Counted from the stretch's first letter, positions 14,975 to 23,830 are shown. The stretch is DNA of 37,743 bases from an uncultured Christensenellaceae bacterium (GCA_944381355.1 CALWKV010000023.1:1-37743); one strand, 5' to 3'. Notes: generated by a model not told the origin, from the letters alone. Numbers and translations: made by a program.

Positions 14975-15299
14975 GTCTGAGATTTGTACCGCGCGGGATT
15001 TCTGCGCGCGGGGTCATTTTTGAAAGCCTTCTTTTTTACGCACAAAGAGATGCGGGAGTCTGCGCGCCGTATCTGCCGTACGGCGCAGTCATGACGGGAG
15101 AAAATGCAAGGCTGAATATGCGTGATCGGATAACGGAGTTTTAAGCGCAAGGTCAGAAAAGGCGAGAGCCTTAGCGGCTGCTTGTCGCAGGAGGGACAAA
15201 GAGAGGAGTATGCTTTGTCTGAAAACGCAGTTCTTTTTGAAAAATAAGGTCAAATGAATATCTGTTACGTGCGCGGGTGCGAAGAAATTCTCAAAGTAC
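14975..15299. other. Gene-free region with two further hairpins
   Basis: No coding frame is convincing. CCGCGCG (14989-14995) pairs with CGCGCGG (15005-15011) and leads to TCATTTTT, perhaps a second terminator. An imperfect hairpin lies at 15060-15088 (CTGCGCGCCGTA with GTACGGCGCAG). The rest shows nothing recognisable. Confidence 0.45.
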
Positions 15300-15328
15300 T
15301 TGATTATACGCGCAAAAGATAATATAAT
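15300..15328 (+). promoter_or_regulatory. Promoter of the PAP2-PAP2-ligase-kinase operon
   Basis: TTGATT (15300-15305), 17-bp spacer, TATAAT (15323-15328). Predicted start is near 15335, giving a 26-nt leader before the ATG at 15361. Confidence 0.75.
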
Positions 15329-15360
15329 AGTGTAGGGTGCGATACTGCAATTTCGGAACA

Positions 15361-16290
15361 ATGAAAAACGAAGAGAGATTTTCTAAAACAATATTCTGGA
15401 TCGTCAACGCGATAGGCTTTGCATTTTTTATCGCGCTGATGGCGGTTGCGACGAAATACGATCTCGAAATAAACCACGCGTTGTCTGACGGGGACAGCTT
15501 TTTTGCCGATCTGTTTGCGATAATCGGGGAATTTCCCGCATACGTCGCAATGCCCGTAGGCGGCGTTATCGTGCTGTTCAACGCGAATATCCCTAAAGAG
15601 AAGTATCAGCGCGTGATAGTATGCATCGTCGGATGCCTGGCAATATTCGGAGGCTGGTTTTTCTTCCTTTATGCGGGGACTAAACTTACTGACGTGCCGC
15701 ATCTTCTCGGTTTTTCGTTGGTAGGAACCGCGGGGCTGGGCGCGCTGACTTTGTGGGTCGGATCTTTCGTGAACAAGCAGACTATGAGAAAGCTGTTCAA
15801 ATACGGAGTTTTTCTTATCGTGTTCACTCTCGTCACTCTTGCGGTTATTCAGGCAAGCAAAAACATTTTCTGCCGCATGCGTTACCGCGATATGCTCAAA
15901 GAGGGCAATTTCGACGGATTTACGCCGTGGTACAAGGTGAATATCAACAGGGAAAATCCCAATCCCGATTACCATTACACATCGTTCCCGTCGGGACATA
16001 CGTCCAGCGCCGCGCACGTGTTCGTTCTATGCGTGCTTTGCGACCTGTATCCCGAGTGGAATAAAAAATGGGTGCGCGTACTGGTAAACGGTTGTTGCGT
16101 CGCTTTTACCGCAGTCGTTGCGATCGCCCGCATAGTCGACGACGCGCATTTCCTGTCGGACGTTCTTGTCGGCGGGTACGTGACTTATCTGATATACGTC
16201 CTTTGCAGATATCTCTTTTTCGGCAAAGGCAAATACAATTTCCGCATTGCGGAAAATATTAGAACGGAAGGGGAAAACGTTGGACAATAG
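15361..16290 (+). CDS. PAP2 family membrane phosphatase (first of two)
   Basis: A 309-residue protein with about six hydrophobic segments and the three phosphatase motifs of the PAP2 family: KNIFCRMRY (K-x6-R), SFPSGHTSS, and ARIVDDAHFLSD with the catalytic His and Asp. Members dephosphorylate lipid phosphates such as phosphatidate, undecaprenyl diphosphate or phosphatidylglycerophosphate on the outer face of the membrane. Motif 1 ends in RY, not the common RP. The start at 15361 is chosen because transcription from the promoter at 15300-15328 begins near 15335; an in-frame GTG at 15337 lies at that point. Only a weak CGGA serves as ribosome site. It opens a four-gene operon and overlaps the next gene by 11 bp. 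Confidence 0.9.
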   Translation: MKNEERFSKTIFWIVNAIGFAFFIALMAVATKYDLEINHALSDGDSFFADLFAIIGEFPAYVAMPVGGVIVLFNANIPKEKYQRVIVCIVGCLAIFGGWFFFLYAGTKLTDVPHLLGFSLVGTAGLGALTLWVGSFVNKQTMRKLFKYGVFLIVFTLVTLAVIQASKNIFCRMRYRDMLKEGNFDGFTPWYKVNINRENPNPDYHYTSFPSGHTSSAAHVFVLCVLCDLYPEWNKKWVRVLVNGCCVAFTAVVAIARIVDDAHFLSDVLVGGYVTYLIYVLCRYLFFGKGKYNFRIAENIRTEGENVGQ

Positions 16291-17155
16291 AAGATTATAC
16301 GTATGGTCGGCATTCGTTGCCGCGGCAATATTGGTATTTTTCGCAGTAGGAACGCTGTTCGATCTTAAAGTGTCCGAGCTGCTCTATATGAGAGACAATA
16401 TGTTCGGGAAGATCTACGAGGCGATAGGAAAGATGCCTGCTTTCGTAATATCTGTGTTCGCGTGCTTCGGTCTCGGAGAAAACGCGGCAAAGAACGAGAA
16501 AAACAATATCAAAAGATATGTGTTTTACATTCTCGGGTATCTGGTAGGGATCGTTACTTTCATCGATCTCGGTGAATTGCTGTTTGAAAGCACAAAGATC
16601 GCTCTTGCTCTTGGCGCGGTTCTTTCATTGCCCTTGTCAGGCATAGTTTATGCTATAATCAGACGTATATCTGCCGAAAACCTTGCGGCTCTCAAAAAAT
16701 GGGCGCTGGTCGTCCTTTTCTCGGTAGCTGTCGTCGGTGTGCTTGTCTTTGGGCTGAAGACGATCTGGGGCAGGGCGCGTTATGTCGATACGCAGATATC
16801 CGACGCAGAGTACTCTCCCTGGTATAAGCTTGTGCGCGTGGACGGAGACTCTTTCCCGTCGGGTCATGCTGCGTTCGGAGGAACGCTTTTCCTGCTTCTG
16901 CCGCTCTGCGGTATATCGGAGAAATTCAGGGGCAAGGAAAAAACGGTATTTTTGATAGCCGTATTGTTTGTGGCAGTAGTGATGCTGGCGCGCATAGCCG
17001 ACGGTCATCATTATCTGTCCGACGTATCGGCAGGATTCGGCATAGCATTTGTTACCGAGTGTCTGGTGATGCGTATTGCATATGGCAAGAGACTTGAAAA
17101 TATTACGTTCAATACCGACAATAAACTCGAAAGGTTGCTCGATGCAGTATTTTGA
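16280..17155 (+). CDS. PAP2 family membrane phosphatase (second of two)
   Basis: A 291-residue protein, a diverged paralogue of the preceding one. Motifs are KTIWGRARY, SFPSGHAAF and ARIADGHHYLSD, with the same RY ending in motif 1 and a shared (T/S)PWYK segment between motifs 1 and 2. About six membrane segments are visible. The TTG start at 16280 is preferred because GAAGGGGAAAACG precedes it at good spacing and it overlaps the upstream stop; a longer frame from TTG 16247 has no ribosome site. The two paralogues in tandem suggest a duplicated activity with different lipid substrates, or a heteromer. It overlaps the ligase gene by 14 bp. Confidence 0.88.
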   Translation: MDNRRLYVWSAFVAAAILVFFAVGTLFDLKVSELLYMRDNMFGKIYEAIGKMPAFVISVFACFGLGENAAKNEKNNIKRYVFYILGYLVGIVTFIDLGELLFESTKIALALGAVLSLPLSGIVYAIIRRISAENLAALKKWALVVLFSVAVVGVLVFGLKTIWGRARYVDTQISDAEYSPWYKLVRVDGDSFPSGHAAFGGTLFLLLPLCGISEKFRGKEKTVFLIAVLFVAVVMLARIADGHHYLSDVSAGFGIAFVTECLVMRIAYGKRLENITFNTDNKLERLLDAVF

Positions 17156-18794
17156 TAAATCCATGTATCGGCATTTTGCTGACAATACAGCGCATCTGCC
17201 GGATACGAACAAATGCATATCCTATTACGGGCGTACGCTCTCCAAAGGAGAGTTCTTCCGTCATTGCGACGTTTTGGCGGAATATCTGCGTTCCGTGGGA
17301 GCGAAACAGGGGACAAACGTGGTCCTGTGTCTCCCAAATATTCCCGACGCGATCGTCGCGTTTTATGCGATAAACAAGACGGGCGCGGTAGTCAACGCGG
17401 TGCATCCGCTCGTTACGGGACAGGCTCTTGCGGGGTTTATTAAGGATATGAAGGCGTGCGCGGCGGTAATATTCGAGGAATTTTATCCGGGATACGCCGA
17501 GTATCTTAAAGACGTCGGGGTGCCGATTATCGTCGCAAGCGCGGCGGATTATCTGCCTTGTCTGTATAAACCGTTTTACAAGCTCAAGACGGCAAAAAAA
17601 GCAAAGGCTGTGCCGTACGGGGATAAGGTCGTGCGCTTTGCGGACGTGATAAACGGCAAAGTGAATACTGCCTGCGGACAAGCGCCGTTTCCCGAAATAA
17701 AGGGCAGCGATATAGCGGTATATATGCACAGCGGAGGTACGACAGGCGATTCCAAGACGGTTATGCTGGACAATTCTGCGTTCAACTGCTTAGCGGACAA
17801 TGCGCTTGCGCTTATCGGCGGCAAACCCGTAGACGACAGGGACGGCATGCTTATGGTGCTGCCGATATTCCACACTTTCGGGCTGGGGATATGTATGCAC
17901 ACGACGATATGTGCGGGCGGACAGGTAGTGCTGATGCCGAAGTTCGATCCGAAAAAGGCGTGCAAGTTGCTTGCAAGCACGTCTGCGACGTTTATCTCGG
18001 GCGTGCCCAATATGTTTGCCAAGATGATCGATTGCGGCTGTTTCAAGGGCAAGTACGTCAAAAAACTCAAGCATTGTTATTGCGGCGGCGACAAGCTGAG
18101 CAACAGCATAAAAGAGAAGTTTTATGCGGCTACCGCCGCAGCGGGCAATCCTATCAGACTCAACGAGGGATACGGACTCACCGAAGCGGGGATATGTTGC
18201 GTCAATACTCCTCAGAACTACCGCGAAGGCTCTATCGGCAAGCCGTTCAAGAATACGACTTTCGGCATATTTGACGACGAGGACAAGCCTCTCGACTGTG
18301 ACGAGGTGGGCAATCTTTGTATCAGCTCCAATACGATGATGAGCGGATATTACGGCGACGAAGAAGCGACAAAGGCGGCGTTTTTCGAGTACGGAGGACG
18401 CAAATGGGTGCGCACGGGCGATATGGGCAGGATCGACAAAGACGGTTTCGTATATTTTGTCGACCGCAAAAAGAGAGTTATAAAGATCGCGGGGAACAAC
18501 GTATTCCCGCAAGAGATAGAAAACGTGGTCAACAAGGTGGACGGCGTAAAGCGGAGCTGCGTGGTAGCTACGACGGACGGAGGCAAACCCGCAGTAAAAC
18601 TCATAGTCCAACCGGTAGAAGGCGCAGACGAAAAAGCGCTTGAAAAGAAAATCCTGCGTGAGATAAAGGCACGACTCCTGAAATATGCGACGCCTAAAGT
18701 CGTAGAATTCAGCTCGCGTCTGCCGCTTACGCAGATAGGAAAAGTGGATTACCGCAAACTCGAAGAAAGAGGAGGAGAAAATGCACAGCTCTGA
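17142..18794 (+). CDS. Acyl-CoA-synthetase-like AMP-dependent ligase
   Basis: A 550-residue enzyme of the ANL superfamily, which adenylates a carboxylic acid and passes it to CoA or another acceptor. Visible core motifs: YMHSGGTTGDSKTV (about 194-207, phosphate-binding loop), NEGYGLTEA (341-349), RTGD (424-427), DRKKRVIKIAGNNVFPQEIE (hinge, 441-460) and the catalytic lysine in LTQIGKVDY (Lys534). The enzyme therefore looks active and of full length. The start at 17142 follows AAAGG and lies within the end of the second PAP2 gene. It overlaps the kinase gene by 14 bp. Fatty acid is the likely substrate given its phosphatase neighbours, but the substrate cannot be read from sequence. Confidence 0.9.
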   Translation: MQYFDKSMYRHFADNTAHLPDTNKCISYYGRTLSKGEFFRHCDVLAEYLRSVGAKQGTNVVLCLPNIPDAIVAFYAINKTGAVVNAVHPLVTGQALAGFIKDMKACAAVIFEEFYPGYAEYLKDVGVPIIVASAADYLPCLYKPFYKLKTAKKAKAVPYGDKVVRFADVINGKVNTACGQAPFPEIKGSDIAVYMHSGGTTGDSKTVMLDNSAFNCLADNALALIGGKPVDDRDGMLMVLPIFHTFGLGICMHTTICAGGQVVLMPKFDPKKACKLLASTSATFISGVPNMFAKMIDCGCFKGKYVKKLKHCYCGGDKLSNSIKEKFYAATAAAGNPIRLNEGYGLTEAGICCVNTPQNYREGSIGKPFKNTTFGIFDDEDKPLDCDEVGNLCISSNTMMSGYYGDEEATKAAFFEYGGRKWVRTGDMGRIDKDGFVYFVDRKKRVIKIAGNNVFPQEIENVVNKVDGVKRSCVVATTDGGKPAVKLIVQPVEGADEKALEKKILREIKARLLKYATPKVVEFSSRLPLTQIGKVDYRKLEERGGENAQL

Positions 18795-20340
18795 ACCGCT
18801 TATTCTCGTGTTCGATATCGGTACGCAAAGTACTCGCGCACTGCTTTTCGACCTCAAGGGCAATCTGGTCGAAAAGGCGAAGCACGACGAGCCGCCATAC
18901 ATTTCGCAGAACGACAACCGAGCGGAAAAAAATCCCGTAGAAAGCTGGCAAGGCATTTGCAAAGTCTCGGGAGATCTGAAAAAACTGGCAGGAAAAAGAT
19001 GGGACGATATCGTCGGAGTAACGGCGACAAGCGTCAGAAATTCTCTGGTATTTCTGGACAAGGATTGCAACCCCACGAGAAACGCCATTATGTGGCTTGA
19101 CAAAAGAGAGGTTCATTGTCCCGATCCGATGCCGCTTCTCAACAGATTTCTCTATGCTGTGGTCGGAATGGGAGAGACCGCAAAAGTATCCAGAAAGACG
19201 TGCTATATCAACTGGGTAAGAGTCAATCAGCCCGACGTGTGGCAGAAAACGGCGAAAATCGTGATGCCGACAGCCTGGTACAACTACAATTTTACGGGCG
19301 AACTTGCCGACAGCAGAGCGGGTCAGGCGGCGAAATTTCCTTACGATTACAAAAAGCGCGACTGGATGAGTAAATACGCTCTCAACTATCCGGTATTCGG
19401 CTGTCCGACAGAAAAGATGTGTCGTCTCGTAGATCCCGGCGAAATTATCGGATACATAACAGAAAAATGCAGTCGCGAAACCGGCATAAAACAGGGGCTT
19501 CCGTTTATTGCGACAGGCGCGGATAAGGCGTGCGAGACTATCGGCAACGGTTGTTTGTCGAAAGAGGTGGCGTCTATAAGCCTCGGTACGGCGGCTTCTG
19601 TGGAGATAACTACAGACAAATATGTTGAACCCGAGACGTTTATGCCTGCTTATACTGCTGTCGCAAACGGTAAATACAATCCTGAAATACAGATTTTCAG
19701 AGGATTCTGGATGGTGTCGTGGTTCAGAGATCAGTTCGCTCTCAACGAAAAGATAGAGGCAGAAAAACTGGGCGTTTCTCCTGAAAAACTTCTTGATGAA
19801 AAGCTGTCCAAAGTGCCTCTCGGAAGCAACGGACTGATGATTCAGCCGTATTGGGGGCCGGGTCTCAAGACGCCTCAGGCGAAAGGCATCATGATAGGCT
19901 TTTCGGACATACACACACGGTTGCACGTATACAGAGCGATAATCGAAGGTCTCGGCTATGCGCTTTACGACGGACTTGAAAATCTTCAGAGACGCTCCCG
20001 CAACAAGATCACGAGGATCGCAGTCGCGGGCGGAGGGTCTCAAAGCGATATAATCTGTCAGATCACGGCGGATATCATGGGCAGAGAAGTCTACCGCGTG
20101 CAGACTTACGAGACAAGCGGTCTGGGCTGTGCTATCGTCGGTTTCAGCTCTCTGAAATATTACGCTTCGATAGAGGATGCCGTAAACGGTATGGTCAGGG
20201 TAAAGGATACGTTTGCGCCCGACGCCGAAAATCACGAAAAATATATGCAGTACTACAACAGAGTCTATAAAAAGATTTATGAAAGAAATCTTCCCATATA
20301 CAACGAATTATACAAGATGATGGAAAAAGACAGGCTCTGA
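18781..20340 (+). CDS. FGGY family carbohydrate (polyol) kinase
   Basis: A 519-residue sugar kinase of the FGGY family, which transfers phosphate from ATP to glycerol or to pentoses and related polyols. Visible are the N-terminal phosphate loop DIGTQSTRALLFD (about 12-24), the central GADKACETIGNG and SLGTAASVE segments (about 240-270), and the C-terminal adenosine motif VAGGGSQSDIICQ (about 418-430). GAGGAGG precedes the ATG at 18781, inside the end of the ligase gene. Last gene of the four-gene operon, followed by a strong terminator. The substrate cannot be assigned from sequence; the lipid-type neighbours make glycerol or a glycerol-like polyol attractive, but that is inference. Confidence 0.9.
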   Translation: MHSSEPLILVFDIGTQSTRALLFDLKGNLVEKAKHDEPPYISQNDNRAEKNPVESWQGICKVSGDLKKLAGKRWDDIVGVTATSVRNSLVFLDKDCNPTRNAIMWLDKREVHCPDPMPLLNRFLYAVVGMGETAKVSRKTCYINWVRVNQPDVWQKTAKIVMPTAWYNYNFTGELADSRAGQAAKFPYDYKKRDWMSKYALNYPVFGCPTEKMCRLVDPGEIIGYITEKCSRETGIKQGLPFIATGADKACETIGNGCLSKEVASISLGTAASVEITTDKYVEPETFMPAYTAVANGKYNPEIQIFRGFWMVSWFRDQFALNEKIEAEKLGVSPEKLLDEKLSKVPLGSNGLMIQPYWGPGLKTPQAKGIMIGFSDIHTRLHVYRAIIEGLGYALYDGLENLQRRSRNKITRIAVAGGGSQSDIICQITADIMGREVYRVQTYETSGLGCAIVGFSSLKYYASIEDAVNGMVRVKDTFAPDAENHEKYMQYYNRVYKKIYERNLPIYNELYKMMEKDRL

Positions 20341-20356
20341 TATCTGCAAAGCGAAG

Positions 20357-20396
20357 AAAAAAGGCAACTCCGCTATCAACGAGGGTTGCCTTTTTT
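20357..20396. terminator. Bidirectional terminator after the kinase operon and spoVG
   Basis: AAAAAAGGCAAC (20357-20368) and GTTGCCTTTTTT (20385-20396) form a perfect 12-bp stem, with a 16-nt loop partly closed by C-G pairs. It lies between convergent genes. Confidence 0.9.
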
Positions 20397-20429
20397 GAGG
20401 TGTTGTATTATAAAAGCGAGAAATCGTAT

Positions 20430-20708
20430 TTATACTGCTGCGGGCGCATCTGCCGCGGCTTTTTCGTATGCGGCGAGCACTTCACGGTTGATGCAGTCGC
20501 GTGTTTCGGTGTTGAGAGGATGAGCGATGTCTTTGTATTCTCCGTCGGGAGTCTTGCGACTCGGCATGGCTATGAAAAGTCCGAGCTTGCCGTCTATTAT
20601 CTTTATATCGTGAAGAACGAAACATTCGTCGAATACGACCGAAGCGACAGCCTTGAGCCTGTCGTTTTCTTTAGTGACCATTCTGATTTTTATAGCGGTG
20701 ATCTTCAT
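20430..20708 (-). CDS. spoVG: SpoVG, regulatory RNA/DNA-binding protein
   Basis: A 92-residue protein closely matching Spo[57 protein letters not shown] and the C-terminal helix. In Firmicutes SpoVG binds nucleic acids and influences septation, sporulation and virulence or capsule genes. The ATG at 20708 is chosen because AGAGGTG lies just upstream; an in-frame GTG two codons earlier sits inside that ribosome site. The C-terminus ends in an alanine-rich stretch (AAADAPAAV). It lies alone, divergent to murC, behind an AT-rich region of about 170 bp. I could not identify its promoter type with confidence; in Bacillus it is sigma-H dependent. Confidence 0.95.
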   Translation of the reverse strand: MKITAIKIRMVTKENDRLKAVASVVFDECFVLHDIKIIDGKLGLFIAMPSRKTPDGEYKDIAHPLNTETRDCINREVLAAYEKAAADAPAAV

Positions 20709-20896
20709 TTGCACCTCTTAAGATTTTCTTAATATCAATATATCATAAAAAAATGAAAAAAACAATATTTTAAATAAAAAAAAACTTAAAAATTACTGAT
20801 ATTAATACATAAACACATTTATGTACATTTTCGTTATTAATGCCCGAAAAACAGTTTCAGCGATTATCCCTAAGAGGCTAACCGAGGTCGAAAGGC

Positions 20897-20926
20897 ATGA
20901 CAATTTCGTATGTTGCGGCATATAAT
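20897..20926 (+). promoter_or_regulatory. Promoter of murC, apparently leaderless
   Basis: ATGACA (20897-20902), 18-bp spacer, TATAAT (20921-20926). The murC ATG follows 5 bp after the -10, so the predicted +1 falls on the start codon. Confidence 0.6.
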
Positions 20927-20931
20927 ATGGT

Positions 20932-22293
20932 ATGCTTGAACCGACAGATTTTCATAATGTACACTTTATAGGAATAGGGGGAGTAAGCATGAAGTCGCTC
21001 GCATTGCTGTGTGTAAGAGCCGGGATGATTGTCTCCGGGTCTGACAAGGCAGACTCTCCGATTCTCGAAATTCTGTGTAAAAACGGAATTTACGCATATT
21101 GCGGCAGCAATCCTGAAGTGGTTGAAAAGGCGCAGCTCGTCGTCTATACCGCATGTATTCCGTCCGACGATCCGGAGCTGGTCAGGGCGAAAGAACTGCG
21201 CAGGGTCGTAATGGAAAGAAAAGCGCTTCTCGCGCTCGTGGAAAAGTTGTGCAAACGTACCGTAGCTGTTGCAGGTACGCACGGCAAGACAACAACGACA
21301 GCCATGATTTCGCGCATAATGGGTGCGCAGGGAGTGCGCTTTATCGGGCACATAGGAGGAGATCTGCCCGGAGGAGAGATAAGTCTGACCGATACAGGCA
21401 GAGACGTGTTCCTGACCGAGGCATGCGAATACAAACGCAGTTTTCTGTCTTTGTCTCCTGACATAGCCGTCGTGCTCAACGTAAAATTCGATCATCCCGA
21501 CTGTTACCGCGATATGACAGAACTTGAAGAAGCGTTCAGGGATTTTGCACGCAACATCAGGGAGGGGGGACTGCTGGTCGTCGATTACAACGTCAAAGAG
21601 CTGTTCGACGATATCGGGGTGAGGAAAGTTACCTTCGGTTTCAATGCGGGTTGCGATTACAGAGCGGACGACGTCAGCTACGAAAACGGCATTTACTCAT
21701 TCTCGCTTTACAGATACGGTGTCTGCACGGGAAGGTATACGACGTGTGTATACGGTAAACATAACGTTCTGAACGCGCTTGCCGCGCTTGCCGTAGCGGA
21801 CGGACTGGGTTTGGATATCGTCTATGCAGGCAGTGCGCTTGCGGATTTCGGCGGCATAAGCAGACGTTTTGAATGCAGGGGAATGCTGGAGGGCGGCGCA
21901 AGAGTAATAACGGATTATGCACACCATCCCGACGAGATCGCCGCGGCGATCAATACCGCGAGAGTGATGACAAAAGGCGATATTACGGTGTTTTTCGAGC
22001 CGCATACGTACAGCCGCACCAAGTCGATGATCGACGGGTTTGCGGACAGCTTTTACTGGGCGGACGAGGTGGTTATCCTGCCCACGTACGCGGCAAGAGA
22101 GAGCAACATCGAAGGCGGGAGCGCCTACGATCTGTATATGAGACTGAAAAAGAAAAAGCCCGAATGTCTTTATATGGACGGATACGGCGCCGCCGCCGAT
22201 TATATCAAAACAAGACTCTCCAAAAACGGTATAATTCTGCTTCTCGGCGCAGGCGGTATAGATACGGTAGCAGACATATTATTCAAAAGATAA
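20932..22293 (+). CDS. murC: MurC, UDP-N-acetylmuramate-L-alanine ligase
   Basis: A 453-residue cytosolic enzyme that adds L-alanine to UDP-MurNAc, the first peptide step of peptidoglycan synthesis. Visible are the N-terminal UDP-binding loop HFIGIGGVSMKSLA (about 11-24), SGSD (35-38), the ATP loop GTHGKTTTT (115-123), EACEYKRSFL (about 164-173), the NVKFDHPD metal/substrate segment, and the C-terminal DYAHHPDEI and FEPHTYSRT motifs that single out MurC among the Mur ligases. The length is normal. It lies apart from any mur/fts cluster, as a single-gene unit. No Shine-Dalgarno sequence precedes the ATG. Confidence 0.96.
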   Translation: MLEPTDFHNVHFIGIGGVSMKSLALLCVRAGMIVSGSDKADSPILEILCKNGIYAYCGSNPEVVEKAQLVVYTACIPSDDPELVRAKELRRVVMERKALLALVEKLCKRTVAVAGTHGKTTTTAMISRIMGAQGVRFIGHIGGDLPGGEISLTDTGRDVFLTEACEYKRSFLSLSPDIAVVLNVKFDHPDCYRDMTELEEAFRDFARNIREGGLLVVDYNVKELFDDIGVRKVTFGFNAGCDYRADDVSYENGIYSFSLYRYGVCTGRYTTCVYGKHNVLNALAALAVADGLGLDIVYAGSALADFGGISRRFECRGMLEGGARVITDYAHHPDEIAAAINTARVMTKGDITVFFEPHTYSRTKSMIDGFADSFYWADEVVILPTYAARESNIEGGSAYDLYMRLKKKKPECLYMDGYGAAADYIKTRLSKNGIILLLGAGGIDTVADILFKR

Positions 22294-22418
22294 CCTACAC
22301 GGGCAGGAAAATTTGCAACTTTTATGACTATTGTCCGTACCGCGCTGCAAATGCCGCGGCACGGCGGTCGGAGGTAAAAGCCTTTGCGTTTTCCGCTAAA
22401 TTAACGAGACATTAAAAC

Positions 22419-22437
22419 AGCCGCCCTTAAGGCGGCT
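22419..22437. terminator. Hairpin terminator between murC and the MDR gene
   Basis: AGCCGCC and GGCGGCT form a perfect 7-bp stem around CTTAA, between convergent genes. The T-run is short on both strands. Confidence 0.65.
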
Positions 22438-22442
22438 TGCTT

Positions 22443-23411
22443 TCAGCATTTTATTATCGTTTTGAGCGGATGAGGAGGCTCTTTCGCCATTTGCCCGAAA
22501 ATCTCTGCCGCGACGGATATGTCGGCTATCCTCTCGATGAGTTTGTCTACCTTGACGACTTCTGTCGCTATCATGTTTATTCCCGTTTCGATCTCACCGT
22601 CGCCGTTGTTGAGACCGTAAATTTCCAGCCCTTTGACGAATACGGGGGAGAGGTCGGCTTTGAGCGCTTCCGTCTTTTTGTCGAGACCCGCAAGACACAT
22701 TTTGCCGCCTTCGCGCAGACACGTGAGCAGACCGTCGGCATTGGGGAAGGTGTCCATATCTATGACCATATAGTCGCACATCTTGCCCGACGTGATCTCT
22801 TTGACCTTCTGATATACGTTTTCTTCGTTGGGATTGACGGTATAATATATGCCGAGATCCTGCGCAAGATCGAGAAGTTCCTGATTCTTGTCTATGATGA
22901 CGGGTATCGCCTGATAATAGATCGCAAGCTGTCCCACGATATAGTTGAGTGCGGAGCAGCCGTTGAGAAGTATGTAGCGGGTTTTGCCTACGTCGAGCTT
23001 TTCTATTATTTTTTCTGCAAGCGCGACGTCCTCTATGAATACTACGGCTTCGTCGGATATGCCTTCGGGAATGGTGTATACTTCTGAAAGAGGACAAATC
23101 ACGTAATCGGCAAGATATCCGTTCTTATCCACGCCGCTGACCTGAAAAGTACCCGCCGCTTTGCGGTAGGGGGACAGCATCACGCGCTGACCCGTCTTGA
23201 GCGTAAAGTCGGAACTTTCGCTGACAAGACCCATGGCGATTCTTGACGGCATGATCGGATAAAAAGACGATTTGCCTCTGTACGCCGAAATGTCCGAAGA
23301 AGTGACCGAAGCGCGAGCGATGCGCACCTTTACCTGTTCGTGCGGAACGTCTTTTTCTTCGTTCACGACGGTTTCCAGTTTGCCCGGCTCTGTTAAAACC
23401 AAGGATTTCAT
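22443..23411 (-). CDS. Medium-chain dehydrogenase/reductase-like protein lacking zinc ligands
   Basis: A 322-residue protein with the alcohol-dehydrogenase (MDR) fold. The GroES-like half begins MKSLVLTEPGKLETV, and the segment ASVTSSDISAYRG stands where zinc enzymes have GICGTDLH, so the first catalytic zinc cysteine is replaced. The GHE histidine motif is absent (SRIAMGLVSES), and the four structural-zinc cysteines are missing (SPYRKAAGTFQ). The Rossmann half has no clean GxGxxG (LLNGCSALNYIVGQLA). It is either a zinc-independent reductase or a protein that has lost enzymatic activity. GAGGG precedes the ATG. It is a single-gene unit divergent to rpmE. The substrate is unknown. Confidence 0.8.
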   Translation of the reverse strand: MKSLVLTEPGKLETVVNEEKDVPHEQVKVRIARASVTSSDISAYRGKSSFYPIMPSRIAMGLVSESSDFTLKTGQRVMLSPYRKAAGTFQVSGVDKNGYLADYVICPLSEVYTIPEGISDEAVVFIEDVALAEKIIEKLDVGKTRYILLNGCSALNYIVGQLAIYYQAIPVIIDKNQELLDLAQDLGIYYTVNPNEENVYQKVKEITSGKMCDYMVIDMDTFPNADGLLTCLREGGKMCLAGLDKKTEALKADLSPVFVKGLEIYGLNNGDGEIETGINMIATEVVKVDKLIERIADISVAAEIFGQMAKEPPHPLKTIIKC

Positions 23412-23550
23412 ATAATTCCCTCACACTTTTAAGTGGCTCTTATAATAGCACAAAAATCAGCGGATTGCAAGGGCAAAATGCCTCTTGCCGCAGCTGCACG
23501 CTTAAATAAAACGAAATTTTTCATTCCGATAAAAAAGCCGTGTATAACGC

Positions 23551-23579
23551 TTGACTTGCAAAAAATAAATATGTATAAT
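23551..23579 (+). promoter_or_regulatory. rpmE promoter
   Basis: TTGACT (23551-23556), 17-bp spacer, TATAAT (23574-23579). The leader before rpmE is about 30 nt. Confidence 0.8.
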
Positions 23580-23615
23580 CGTATGTGCGTAAAAGAATAC
23601 AGTGAGGTGAAGAAC

Positions 23616-23819
23616 ATGAAAGAGAGCATTCAACCCAAATATCATGACGTTATCATCCAGTGTACCTGCGGCGAAAAGTTCGTTTGCGGCACCACCAAGG
23701 ACGTCGACGTCATCAAAGTAGACGTTTGCAACAAGTGCCATCCTTTCTATACCGGCAAGCAGAAGCTCGTTGATACCGGCGGTAGAGTAGATAAGTTCAA
23801 GAAGCGTTACGGTCTTTGA
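23616..23819 (+). CDS. rpmE: 50S ribosomal protein L31 (zinc-binding form)
   Basis: A 67-residue ribosomal protein bL31. The start [12 protein letters not shown] is normal for the family and follows GTGAGGTGAAG; longer frames upstream are not coding. Cysteines in CTCGEKF (about 17 and 19) and [13 protein letters not shown] (about 37 and 40) make this the zinc-containing type, in contrast to the zinc-free paralogue used under zinc starvation. It is the first gene of the rpmE-DUF1385-prmC-prfA cluster common in Clostridia. A terminator directly follows, so rpmE alone is probably made in excess over the genes behind it. Confidence 0.97.
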   Translation: MKESIQPKYHDVIIQCTCGEKFVCGTTKDVDVIKVDVCNKCHPFYTGKQKLVDTGGRVDKFKKRYGL

Positions 23820-23830
23820 TCGGCAATAAT

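Noticed and set aside
18727-20235. Minus-strand frame of 502 codons opposite the FGGY kinase
   Set aside because: The kinase motifs on the plus strand are unambiguous; the antisense frame is rich in Arg, His and Phe with no recognisable domain.
23433-23615. N-terminal extension of the L31 frame
   Set aside because: The promoter at 23551-23579 and the ribosome site before ATG 23616 place translation at the normal L31 start.
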